Position numbers and translations under genes: made by a program. This document shows positions 44,422 through 52,281 of a stretch of 64,000 nucleotides of DNA, piece after piece (the stretch's first letter is position 1; each line of letters starts with the position of its first letter). The stretch spans positions 62,001-126,000 of the forward strand of contig JAPWHR010000014.1 of assembly GCA_027214345.1 (NCBI GenBank), given 5' to 3'. The notes under the pieces are model-generated. The model ran no database searches, had not been told where the DNA came from, and saw only the letters and a list, made by a program, of their open reading frames with translations. This DNA comes from Comamonadaceae bacterium G21597-S1 (GTDB lineage: Bacteria; Pseudomonadota; Gammaproteobacteria; Burkholderiales; Burkholderiaceae_C).

Positions 44422-44895
44422 TCACTGGGGCCGAATGGTCCAGCCCCGTCCGGAGCAGATGACCTGGTTGTGCTGGTTGAAGAAGACGTTGTCGTGCACC
44501 ACGAACAGGCGGTCCTTCTTGATGAACTTGTCCAGTGCGCGCGCCTCCAGCCGGATCGTGTCGCCGGGGCGGGCGGGAATGTTGTAGCTCCACGACTGGC
44601 CCGCATTGACGGTGCCGGGGCTACGCATCCAGTCGTCCACCGGCGTGCACGAGAACATCAGCAGGATGTGGATGGCCGGTGGCGCTATCAGTCCCTTGTA
44701 CGGCGTGGTCTTGGCATAGGCCTCGTCGAAATAGAGCGGGTGCATGTCGCCGATGACGCGGCAGTATTTCTGGATGGCCTCCAGCGTGAGTGTGTAGGGA
44801 ATGGTCTTGCGTGGTTCACCCGGGACGATCTGCTCCCAGGTCTTGCGCAACGCGTTGTCCTTCCAGAAATCGGTTTCAAACGTGGTTTCGGTCAT
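44422..44895 (-). CDS. MaoC-like hydratase, FAS1-dehydratase N-terminal type, subunit 1
   Basis: A 157-residue hotdog protein. It begins with a PGEPRKTIPYTLTLEAIQKY stretch typical of the N-terminal MaoC half (FAS1_DH region) and has VIGDMHPLYFDEAYAKTTPYKGLIAPP, with the diverged catalytic loop. This is the N-terminal partner in two-subunit MaoC hydratases. It is the first gene of the operon; the two copies of the palindromic operator lie 40-80 bases upstream. Start ATG at 44895 has GAGACC close upstream. Confidence 0.9.
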   Translation of the reverse strand: MTETTFETDFWKDNALRKTWEQIVPGEPRKTIPYTLTLEAIQKYCRVIGDMHPLYFDEAYAKTTPYKGLIAPPAIHILLMFSCTPVDDWMRSPGTVNAGQSWSYNIPARPGDTIRLEARALDKFIKKDRLFVVHDNVFFNQHNQVICSGRGWTIRPQ

Positions 44896-45315
44896 GGTCT
44901 CTTCAATGGGTTGAGATGCGGCGATGTCGATTGAAATGTCCGCCTAGCGGTTATTAGTAGCCGCCTGATGGATATTATTGAATGGCCCGCGGCCTGTGTC
45001 AACAGGTGTGCGCCCTGTCGACAGCCGAAACTTGGCCGATCGTGCGCACCGTCGCGCAAAGCCTGAAGATCGTGATCCTGGTGGGCCGCGGCAGCGACCG
45101 GGCGTCTTCCCGGGCTTTGCACTCGCGCCGTACGCCGCGGCCCGCCCGAGCATGGAGTGGCTGATGTCCGGCCTGGCCATCGGCCAGCCGCCCGAGAGTG
45201 GCTGAGCGAGGCCCGGGCGGCCTCGTCGTCTTGTCCCGGTATCGCGGGCGGCGCAGGCGCGGCCCCGTGCCGCGCCGGCAACGAAGACGGGCGTCGATCG
45301 TGGGGTGCGTCCCGC
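44896..45315. other. promoter region of the MaoC operon, no gene seen
   Basis: About 420 bases between the MaoC operon and the convergently placed PheA-type gene end. The left part (44935-44976) carries tandem operator copies. The remainder to 45315 shows no supported gene on either strand. Confidence 0.5.
44935..44976. promoter_or_regulatory. tandem copies of the IclR-type operator
   Basis: AATGTCCGCCTAGCGGTTATT at 44935-44955 is nearly the same (18 of 21 bases) as the operator at 36838-36858. A weaker second copy with 14 matches to the first continues directly at 44956-44976, keeping the CCGC-half and GGATATT-half positions 21 bases (two helical turns) apart. They lie just upstream of the MaoC operon. 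Confidence 0.6.
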
Positions 45316-47223
45316 TCAGCCCCGCACGCGCAAAATGCCCGCGAAATACCCCGTCAGTTCCTCGCGCGCCGACAGCGGCAGGATATGACCGACGTATTGG
45401 TCCGGGCGCACGACAACCATGCAGCCCGCGGTCCGGTCGATGTGTCGCAGCTCGAAGATGTCCGCACCCTGCTTGCTCTCGACGCAGAACACCTTCTCGT
45501 AATCGCACAGGCCGTAACGACCCACCGGTGGACGCAGCAGCGACGGCATGGCGGCGATGTCGAGCGTGCGGAAATGCTGCTGGAACACGGCGCGAACATC
45601 GATCACCGCGTCGAGGTCCTCACCCGGCGCGGTATGGCGGCGCACCGGCGACGCCGGATCGTGTTCGAGCCAGTGGCACAGGCCCGCGATGCCGCCGCCG
45701 GGGCGCCCGGTGTCGTCCGCGGGCGCGAACACGAACAGGCGGAAGCGCGCATCGGCGTCGATCACATGCCCCAGTTGCAGCGGCCGGGCGTCGGCCAGCC
45801 GCACGACGGGCGCGGAGTGGAAACGCTTGCCGATGTCGAAACCCGTGGCCAGCATCTGGTGGGTGGCGGCGCCGGTCAGGGCCCCCGGCTCGTACTGGAT
45901 CGTCAGGCCGCAGGTGAACGGCAGGTTGTCGACGAAGGCGCGCGCCACCCGGGGCAGGCCGTCCGGGCTGTCGGCTTCGTCCCGCGCGCCGACGACGCGC
46001 GCCCATTTGTGGTCAAACTCCACCAGGCCCTTGGCCGCGGCGCGGCGTTCGCCGGAATAACTGTGCAGCAACTGCGGGTCGGCGCGGCCGGTCAGCACCG
46101 AGATGAGTTTCCAGCCCAGGTTGAAGGTGTCGCCCATCGACACGTTCATGCCTTGGCCGGCCTTGGGGCTATGGGTGTGGCAGGCGTCGCCGGCGAGCAT
46201 CACGCGCGGTGCGCGCGTGGCCACCTCGGCCTCGGGCACGTCATCGAACTTGTCGGTCAGCCGGTGCCCGATCTCGTAGATCGACCACCAGACGACCTCC
46301 TTCACGTCCAGCGTGAACGGGCTGAAGATGCGCTGCGCCTTGGCGATGATGTCGTCGGCGTCCATGCCGCGGTCGGCGGCGCGTTCGGTCTCCGACAGGT
46401 TGTCGAGTTCGACGTACAGCCGCACCAGGTGCCCGCCTTCGCGCGGCAACACCATCAGGATGCCGTCGCCCTGCGAGCGCACAAACGACTTCATGCGCCA
46501 GTCGGGAAAGTCGGTGACCGCCAGCAGGTCGATCACGCCCCAGGCCTGGTGCGCAGCATCGCCGTGCAAGGCCCCGCCGATGGCACGGCGCACGTTGGAG
46601 CGGGCGCCGTCGCAGCCGATGACATAGTTGGCGCGCACGCTCGTAGTTTGGCCCTCGGTCCCCGGCGCCGTGTTCTCGAGCGTGACGGTGACCGGATATT
46701 GCGCGGCCTGCGGGTCGACCACCAGGTCAACCACCTTCCAGCCATAGTCGGGTGCCAGCCGGGTCGGCGCGTTGCGCATGACACCCAGGAACATGTCATG
46801 CACGCGCGCCTGGTTGATCAGCACATGGGGCATCTCGGAGATGCCGTCGGGCACGTCCTGCACGCGGGCGACGCGGTGCAGCGGCGCCGTCTTGCCGGGC
46901 GCCCAGAACGTGGTCTCGTTGATCCAGACCGACTCGCGCATGACCTTCTCGCCGAAGCCGAAGGCCTGGAACATCTCCATCGAACGCACGCTGATGCCGT
47001 CGGCCTGGCCCTTTTCCATTGGCGCGAGCCGGGGGTCGACCACCATGGTGCGTATCTGCGGCTCCCGGGCGAGTTGTGCCGCCAGGCACAGGCCGGCCGG
47101 GCCGGTGCCGGCGATCAACACGTCGACGGTATCCGGCAACGGGTCGCCCGGCTGGCGGCAGCCCGCCGCTGCCGCGTGGACATCGGGATCGCCGGGTTGG
47201 AATCCGTTGACGTGGTATTGCAT
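45316..47223 (-). CDS. PheA/TfdB-family FAD monooxygenase
   Basis: A 635-residue class A flavoprotein hydroxylase of the phenol 2-monooxygenase group. FAD motif AGTGPAGLCLAAQL at 38-51, DGARSNVRRAIGG, and GDACHTHSPKAGQGMNVSMGD are in order. A C-terminal thioredoxin-like domain follows (KQGADIFELRHIDRTAG). It should hydroxylate a phenolic substrate ortho to the OH. AAGGAGA stands 6 bases before ATG 47223. It is divergent from the MarR gene and both flank AT-rich palindromes. Confidence 0.92.
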   Translation of the reverse strand: MQYHVNGFQPGDPDVHAAAAGCRQPGDPLPDTVDVLIAGTGPAGLCLAAQLAREPQIRTMVVDPRLAPMEKGQADGISVRSMEMFQAFGFGEKVMRESVWINETTFWAPGKTAPLHRVARVQDVPDGISEMPHVLINQARVHDMFLGVMRNAPTRLAPDYGWKVVDLVVDPQAAQYPVTVTLENTAPGTEGQTTSVRANYVIGCDGARSNVRRAIGGALHGDAAHQAWGVIDLLAVTDFPDWRMKSFVRSQGDGILMVLPREGGHLVRLYVELDNLSETERAADRGMDADDIIAKAQRIFSPFTLDVKEVVWWSIYEIGHRLTDKFDDVPEAEVATRAPRVMLAGDACHTHSPKAGQGMNVSMGDTFNLGWKLISVLTGRADPQLLHSYSGERRAAAKGLVEFDHKWARVVGARDEADSPDGLPRVARAFVDNLPFTCGLTIQYEPGALTGAATHQMLATGFDIGKRFHSAPVVRLADARPLQLGHVIDADARFRLFVFAPADDTGRPGGGIAGLCHWLEHDPASPVRRHTAPGEDLDAVIDVRAVFQQHFRTLDIAAMPSLLRPPVGRYGLCDYEKVFCVESKQGADIFELRHIDRTAGCMVVVRPDQYVGHILPLSAREELTGYFAGILRVRG

Positions 47224-47256
47224 GGTGTCTCCTTGTGGCAGCGGGTTACGGGATCT

Positions 47257-47279
47257 ATATGCATGCATATGATATGTAT
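47257..47279. promoter_or_regulatory. overlapping AT-rich palindromes, candidate MarR operator
   Basis: ATATGCATGCATAT (47257-47270) is perfectly symmetric; overlapping it, ATGCATAT-g-ATATGTAT (47263-47279) is symmetric at seven of eight pairs. Both lie between the divergent monooxygenase and MarR genes, where a MarR dimer would repress both. Confidence 0.55.
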
Positions 47280-47351
47280 ACTTATTACATGCGTCAAGCA
47301 GGAACACGACATCCGTATCATCGGGCGAGTCTGCGACGCGGGAGCACACAC

Positions 47352-47774
47352 ATGGACATGAGCGAGATGGCCGGACACCTGATCCGGCGGCTTCAGCAAC
47401 AGTCGACACAGGTCTTCCTGGCGCAGACCCAGGCCGCCGGTCTCGAGCTGACCTCGGTGCAGTTCGCGGCGCTCGACACCATTGCCGGGCAGCCCGGTAT
47501 CGACCAGGCCACACTGGCCGCCACCATCAGCTTCGACCGCGCGACGATCGGCGGCGTGATCGACCGCCTGGAGCAGAAAGGGCTGGTGCAACGCGTGGTC
47601 AACGAGCAGGATCGCCGGGCGCGCCAGTTGCATCTCACACCCGAAGGCACACAGCTGCTGGCCGCCAGCCGGCCGGTGGTCGAAGCCTTGCAGGTCGAGA
47701 TCCTGGCGCCACTGACCGACACGGAGCGCGCGACCTTCCTGGCGCTGGCACACAAGGCGCTCGGACGGGACTGA
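47352..47774 (+). CDS. MarR-family regulator
   Basis: A 140-residue MarR regulator with the winged helix LASTISFDRATIGGVIDRLEQ-type (residues about 57-76; the read sequence is AATISFDRATIGGVIDRLEQ) and the wing DRRARQLHLTPEG. GGGAGC lies 6-7 bases before ATG 47352; an open frame back to 47235 is translation of operator DNA. It probably represses the divergent phenol-type monooxygenase and itself, with a phenolic compound as inducer. Confidence 0.92.
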   Translation: MDMSEMAGHLIRRLQQQSTQVFLAQTQAAGLELTSVQFAALDTIAGQPGIDQATLAATISFDRATIGGVIDRLEQKGLVQRVVNEQDRRARQLHLTPEGTQLLAASRPVVEALQVEILAPLTDTERATFLALAHKALGRD

Positions 47775-47814
47775 GGCTCGGCCGGGTCGCGCGTCAACGG
47801 GCTCCGCGTCCCCT

Positions 47815-48792
47815 TCAGCTGCCGTCCAGCATCTTGTGCAGCTCGGTGCGCGCGTGCCGCTTCGCCCCGAACTGCGTGGCTGGAACCGCCCGAAACACCC
47901 GATAACCGTTGCGCTCCCAGAACGCCCTTGAACGCGGCGCCGTATCAAACACGCACAACCGGATCTCGCGGGCGCCCGCCGCGCGGGCAAGATGCTCGAA
48001 ACGGCGCACCAGTGCCGCGCCGAGGCCTTGCGACCGCAGCGCCGGCCGCACCAGCATCAGGCCCAGGTACCAGACGCCGGCCTGCGGGTAGTCGCGCAGA
48101 CCTTCGACCATCGCCGCGCAGCTGCCGTCGGGCTGCAGGCTGCCGAACACGACCTTGGCCTCGGCCGGCACACCGTCGGGCCGGTCATCGAACTCGGCCA
48201 GTGCCGCGTCGGCCGGCGCCGCCTGCCCCTGCGCATGGACGAAATAGTCGACACAGGCGTCGTATAACTCCTGCAGCTCCGACACCCGCGCACGCGACAA
48301 CATCTGCAACTCCGGCTCGCGCCCGTTGGCCGCCGCGGCGGCCAGTGGCAGCATCAATTGCGGCCGTACCCGCAGCAGATCGCCGACGACCGGCGCGGGC
48401 ACTTCCCCGACGGGATGCGCGCCCAGGGCACGGTAGAACGCCGCAGCGTTCGGGTCGGCGTCGATAGCCACCACGTGCTGCCCTCGGCCGAGCGCGTACG
48501 CCGCGGCATGGCGCATCAGGGCACGGCCATGGCCTTGCCGCATGGCGCCCGGATCGACCCACAAGGCGCCGATCTCCCAAGGCTGGGCACGTGTGTCCAA
48601 CTGGAGCACGGCGCGCACCGCGCCGCGATCGTCGACGACGAAGGTCGGTTGCTCGCGGATCGATGCCGCGCTGAATCGCAGATCGTCCCGCCAGGCCGCC
48701 AGGTCGGCGGCCGCATATCCCCAGGACGCCTTGGCTGCATGGGCCAGGCGGGTGAGTTCGGGCCATTCATCGGGACGGGCGGCACGGATCAT
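47815..48792 (-). CDS. tandem GNAT acetyltransferase
   Basis: A protein of about 325 residues with two GNAT domains. The first (to about residue 150) has VDPGAMRQGHGRALM as its acetyl-CoA loop; the second (about 175-315) has VRPALRSQGLGAALVRRFEHLA and RAFWERNGYRVFR. Single GNAT proteins have one such loop, so this is a fusion or duplication. The start is uncertain between ATG 48792 and GTG 48846. Substrate unknown. Confidence 0.85.
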   Translation of the reverse strand: MIRAARPDEWPELTRLAHAAKASWGYAAADLAAWRDDLRFSAASIREQPTFVVDDRGAVRAVLQLDTRAQPWEIGALWVDPGAMRQGHGRALMRHAAAYALGRGQHVVAIDADPNAAAFYRALGAHPVGEVPAPVVGDLLRVRPQLMLPLAAAAANGREPELQMLSRARVSELQELYDACVDYFVHAQGQAAPADAALAEFDDRPDGVPAEAKVVFGSLQPDGSCAAMVEGLRDYPQAGVWYLGLMLVRPALRSQGLGAALVRRFEHLARAAGAREIRLCVFDTAPRSRAFWERNGYRVFRAVPATQFGAKRHARTELHKMLDGS

Positions 48793-49058
48793 GGCGAGCG
48801 GGATGTCGGTGCGTCGTGGCGGCCCGGTGGTCGACGGTGTTGACACCCCCCATGCAGCCGCCTGTTTGTATTGCCGGATGGTAACGCGCGGGGTGGCCGG
48901 GACGGCTCAGGCAGAATTTGCGGAGCGACGACTCACCAGCGGCCACGGTCGACACGCTGCGCCTCTCGCCTTCGGCTGGCGGTTCCGGCGTCGCATTGCA
49001 GCCTGCGCAGCTGCCCGGGCAGGCACGCCGCCGTCCTCGCACAACCGAAACCCATCCC

Positions 49059-50165
49059 ATGAAACCCGACCATCGATCACCATCGCGCCTTCTCGCAACC
49101 TTGCTGTCCATGCTGCTGGCCACGACCCTGGCCGGATGCGGCGTGTTCGTCACGCTGTCCGCGAACGACGCCTCGCACGACGCCCGCAACGACACCGAAA
49201 CGCTGAGCCCGCAGTCCGACCGTTTCCTGGTCGACATGGCCCGGCGCTTTGGGCTGATGGCACTGTTCGCCGAGGCGGTCTACCGGCGCGACCTGGCCGA
49301 AGACACCCGCGATGGCAATGGCTGCGCCTACCTGGCCGCGCCGGCGCACGGCCGGGACGTCACACGTTACGGCATGCCGCACGGCCGTGATGGCGAGGGC
49401 GGCTGGGAACGCTGGGCGCCCGTATCCGCGCCACCAGACGTCGCGCCATGCCTCGACGATGTGTCCGGGCTCTATTACGAGACCTATGTCTACCGCAATG
49501 CCGCCGGCCGGCTCGCGCAGGCGGTGATCGCATTTCGCGGCACCGAGAACCGCTCGGGCCAGACCTTCAAGGACTGGGGGTCCAACCTGGCCGCCTTCCT
49601 GGGCTTCGAACCCGCGCAATACGCCGTGGCCCGCGCACACATGTTGCCGCTGTTGGCCGCGCTGGAGTCCGTGCTCGAGGACCGGGGCGACGGAGCCCGG
49701 ATCTACATCACCGGCCACTCGCTCGGCGGTGGTCTTGCGCAGCAGGCGGGTTACCTGTCCAGGAGCGTCAAGGAAGTGTTCACCTTCAATACCTCGCCGG
49801 TCTCGAACTGGTCGCAGCTGCGGCTGCACGGGCAGGTGCGTAACGCCTATCCCATCATCCACCGCCTGTACCACGGCGGCGAGATCCTCGAGAAGATCCG
49901 CTTCGTCTCGACCTCGGTCACGCAGGCCCGGTACGGACGGCACGACATCGGCCTGCAGCTCGAGGGCCGCTCCAGTTTCGGCGGGCATTCGATGCAGATC
50001 ATCGCCTGCAATTTCGCGCAGCTGATCGCCTCCGAGCCGGATCTGGCGACCGCCGAGCATCACTATTCCCCGGACTACATCCGCGAGGTCCTGCTGAACG
50101 AAGCCCGGCCCGGCTTGCCCTGCCTGGGCGACGAGGCAGGCACACGAACGGCCGCGCAGCCATGA
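49059..50165 (+). CDS. lipoprotein class 3 lipase-like protein
   Basis: A 368-residue exported protein. A type II signal with LAGC places the lipid-bearing cysteine at residue 27. The alpha/beta-hydrolase part has the nucleophile elbow GHSLGGG and an AFRGTENRSGQTFKDW region, as in class 3 lipases. It would be anchored to a membrane facing the periplasm or outside. The substrate is unknown. The preceding region has no supported gene and no strong ribosome site is seen before ATG 49059. Confidence 0.87.
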   Translation: MKPDHRSPSRLLATLLSMLLATTLAGCGVFVTLSANDASHDARNDTETLSPQSDRFLVDMARRFGLMALFAEAVYRRDLAEDTRDGNGCAYLAAPAHGRDVTRYGMPHGRDGEGGWERWAPVSAPPDVAPCLDDVSGLYYETYVYRNAAGRLAQAVIAFRGTENRSGQTFKDWGSNLAAFLGFEPAQYAVARAHMLPLLAALESVLEDRGDGARIYITGHSLGGGLAQQAGYLSRSVKEVFTFNTSPVSNWSQLRLHGQVRNAYPIIHRLYHGGEILEKIRFVSTSVTQARYGRHDIGLQLEGRSSFGGHSMQIIACNFAQLIASEPDLATAEHHYSPDYIREVLLNEARPGLPCLGDEAGTRTAAQP

Positions 50166-50268
50166 CGACGTCCGGCCCGTTCCCGCGGTCCCGGCACCCG
50201 GCGCGGCGCTGCCGGGACCGTGCATGACGCCCCCCCGATTGACACGCCCGAATGGCGTCATTAGAATT

Positions 50269-50286
50269 ATTCGTAATTCGACGAAT
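50269..50286. promoter_or_regulatory. ArsR-type operator, copy 1
   Basis: ATTCGT-aattcg-ACGAAT, a symmetric 6-6-6 repeat, lies 11 bases before the ArsR start and is followed by AACGAAG. A matching copy lies at 50693-50710. Confidence 0.6.
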
Positions 50287-50296
50287 AACGAAGCAC

Positions 50297-50632
50297 ATGA
50301 CAAACAAGACCTCCTGCGCCGCCGTTGCCTGCATGACCGATGCCGATGCCGATGACGCCAAGCCCATCGACGCCGACGAACTGGCCGGCCTGTTCAAGGC
50401 GCTGGCCCATCCGGCGCGGGTACAGCTGCTGCTGCACCTGGCGCGCCACAAGACCTGTTATTTCGGCGACCTGTCCGACGTCGTCTCGCTGGCGCCATCG
50501 ACGACGTCGCAACACGTGAAGATCCTGAAGGAGGCCGGCCTCGTGTGCGGCTCTCCGGAAGACCAGCGCACCTGTTATTGCGTCAACCCGGACCGGCTGG
50601 CCGAGCTCAAGCGACTCGTCGGCAGCCTCTGA
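50297..50632 (+). CDS. ArsR-family metalloregulator
   Basis: A 111-residue ArsR/SmtB repressor with helix-turn-helix LAPSTTSQHVKILKEAGLV at about 65-83. Six cysteines (7, 12, 54, 84, 93 and 95) are present, with Cys54 in HKTCYFGDLS at the position of the alpha-3 metal site and an N-terminal pair, somewhat like arsenite sensors of the Corynebacterium type. The ATG at 50297 directly follows the operator. It should repress itself and the flavoprotein gene until arsenite, antimonite or another soft metal binds. Confidence 0.92.
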   Translation: MTNKTSCAAVACMTDADADDAKPIDADELAGLFKALAHPARVQLLLHLARHKTCYFGDLSDVVSLAPSTTSQHVKILKEAGLVCGSPEDQRTCYCVNPDRLAELKRLVGSL

Positions 50633-50692
50633 CCGTTCACTGCGAACCCTTTTTCAACAACCCCCACCACCACGCATTTTTTTGCCCCAACC

Positions 50693-50710
50693 GTTCGTAA
50701 ATCGACGAAT
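50693..50710. promoter_or_regulatory. ArsR-type operator, copy 2
   Basis: GTTCGT-aaatcg-ACGAAT followed by CACGAAG repeats the first site nearly base for base and sits 17 bases before the flavoprotein start, so the gene has its own ArsR-controlled promoter. Confidence 0.6.
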
Positions 50711-50726
50711 CACGAAGGAGATGACC

Positions 50727-52214
50727 ATGAGCACGAAGACGATGCATTCCCCTGACGCCAACACCACTGCCGCACTACCGGTGGCGGTGATCGGCGCCGG
50801 CCCGGTCGGCCTGGCCGCCGCCGCCCATCTGGTGCAGCGCGGCATGGCGGTGCAGGTGTTCGAAGCCGGCGACGATGTCGCCCCGCACCTGCAGGGTTAC
50901 GGCCATGTGCGCCTGTTCTCGCCGTGGCGCTTCAACATCGACCCTGCCGCACGCGCCTTGCTCGACGCGCAGGGCTGGAGCGCGCCGGACGACGAGGTGC
51001 TGCCCAGCGCCGGCGAGGTGGTGCAGCATTACCTGGCGCCGCTGGCACGCACCGCGGCACTGGCGCCGCATATCCGTTTCGGCGCGCGTGTCGATGCGGT
51101 CACACGCGTCGGCTTCGACAAGTCCAAGACCGCCGGACGCGATTCCGCGCCCTTCCTGCTGCGCGTGTCGACCGCGGGCGGTATCGACGAGCACCTCGCG
51201 CGCGCCGTCATCGACGCGACGGGTACCTGGGCGCAGCCGAATCCGATCGGCATCCACGGCCTGCCCGCGCTGGGCGAATCCGAGAACGCCGGACACATCG
51301 CCTACGGCATGCCCGACATCCTGGGCGCGGCGCGCAGCCGGTATGCCGGCCGCACGGTGCTGGTCGTCGGTGCCGGCCACTCGGCCGCCGGCAACCTGCT
51401 GGCGCTGGCCACACTCGCCGGCCAGGCGCCGGGCACACGTATCGTCTGGGCGGTGCGCGGCACCGACCTGCGCCGCCTGTTCGGCGGCGGCGCCAACGAC
51501 GGCCTGCCGGCGCGCGGCCAGATCGGAACCCGGCTGCGCACCTTGGTCGAGGCCGGCCAGTTGGACGTGCGCCTGGGCTTCGGCATCCGCGCCATCGTGC
51601 GCACGCCACAGGGGCAGTTGCGCATCGCCGCCGAAGACCGGTCCTTGCCCGCCATCGACGACATCGACGAGATCGTTGCCGCCACCGGCGCCCGGCCCGA
51701 CCTGCGCATCGCCAGCGAACTGCGACTGCGGCTGGATCCGTGGCTGGAGAGCACCGACGCGCTGGCGCCACTGATCGATCCGAACGTGCACAGCTGTGGC
51801 ACCGTGCGCCCGCACGGCCACCGCGAACTGAGCCACCCCGAACCGGGCTTCTACGCGATCGGCGCCAAGAGTTACGGCCGTGCGCCGAACTTCCTGATGG
51901 CCACCGGCTACGAGCAGGCGCGTTCCGTCGTCGCCGCGCTGGCCGGCGACAGGGCCGCGGCCGACGACGTGCAGCTGGAACTGCCCGAGACCGGTGTGTG
52001 TTCGGTCGATTTCGCGCGCCAGGACGCCGCCGCGGCGGCCACCGCGAACGGCTGTTGCGGCGGGCCGGCCAAGGTCGACGCCAGCGCGTGTTGCGTGCTG
52101 GACGAGACGAAGAAGGCCGAAGGCCAGTCGGGCTGCGGCTGCACGACGGCGGCGCCGCCCGTCAAGGCGCGGGCGCCAGTGGCTACGGCCGCACCGCAGG
52201 CGTGTTGCGGTTGA
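50727..52214 (+). CDS. ArsO-like flavoprotein with cysteine-rich tail
   Basis: A 495-residue protein with a Rossmann-type flavin monooxygenase body: GAGPVGLAAAAHL at about 23-35, a second nucleotide site VVGAGHSAAGNLL near 226, and FLMATGYEQARSV. The last 75 residues are unlike the body: nine cysteines in GVC, CCGG, ACCV, GCGC and ACCG clusters, suited to soft-metal or arsenite binding. Under a matching ArsR operator, an arsenic-related oxidation or trapping function is likely, as proposed for ArsO proteins. The Shine-Dalgarno AAGGAGA lies 6 bases before ATG 50727. No arsB, arsC or acr3 is in view. Confidence 0.83.
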   Translation: MSTKTMHSPDANTTAALPVAVIGAGPVGLAAAAHLVQRGMAVQVFEAGDDVAPHLQGYGHVRLFSPWRFNIDPAARALLDAQGWSAPDDEVLPSAGEVVQHYLAPLARTAALAPHIRFGARVDAVTRVGFDKSKTAGRDSAPFLLRVSTAGGIDEHLARAVIDATGTWAQPNPIGIHGLPALGESENAGHIAYGMPDILGAARSRYAGRTVLVVGAGHSAAGNLLALATLAGQAPGTRIVWAVRGTDLRRLFGGGANDGLPARGQIGTRLRTLVEAGQLDVRLGFGIRAIVRTPQGQLRIAAEDRSLPAIDDIDEIVAATGARPDLRIASELRLRLDPWLESTDALAPLIDPNVHSCGTVRPHGHRELSHPEPGFYAIGAKSYGRAPNFLMATGYEQARSVVAALAGDRAAADDVQLELPETGVCSVDFARQDAAAAATANGCCGGPAKVDASACCVLDETKKAEGQSGCGCTTAAPPVKARAPVATAAPQACCG

Positions 52215-52281
52215 CCGGACGCGGGTCCGCGCTTGCCGGTCGGGGAACGCAGGGGCGCCCGTGCGCGCCTGCGGCCTGCGC

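Noticed and set aside
47235-47351. N-terminal extension of MarR
   Set aside because: The extension translates the AT-rich operator; the ribosome site before 47352 gives the normal MarR length.
45157-47361. A 734-codon plus-strand frame opposite the PheA-type monooxygenase
   Set aside because: The minus-strand gene has clear FAD motifs and a ribosome site, the plus frame none.
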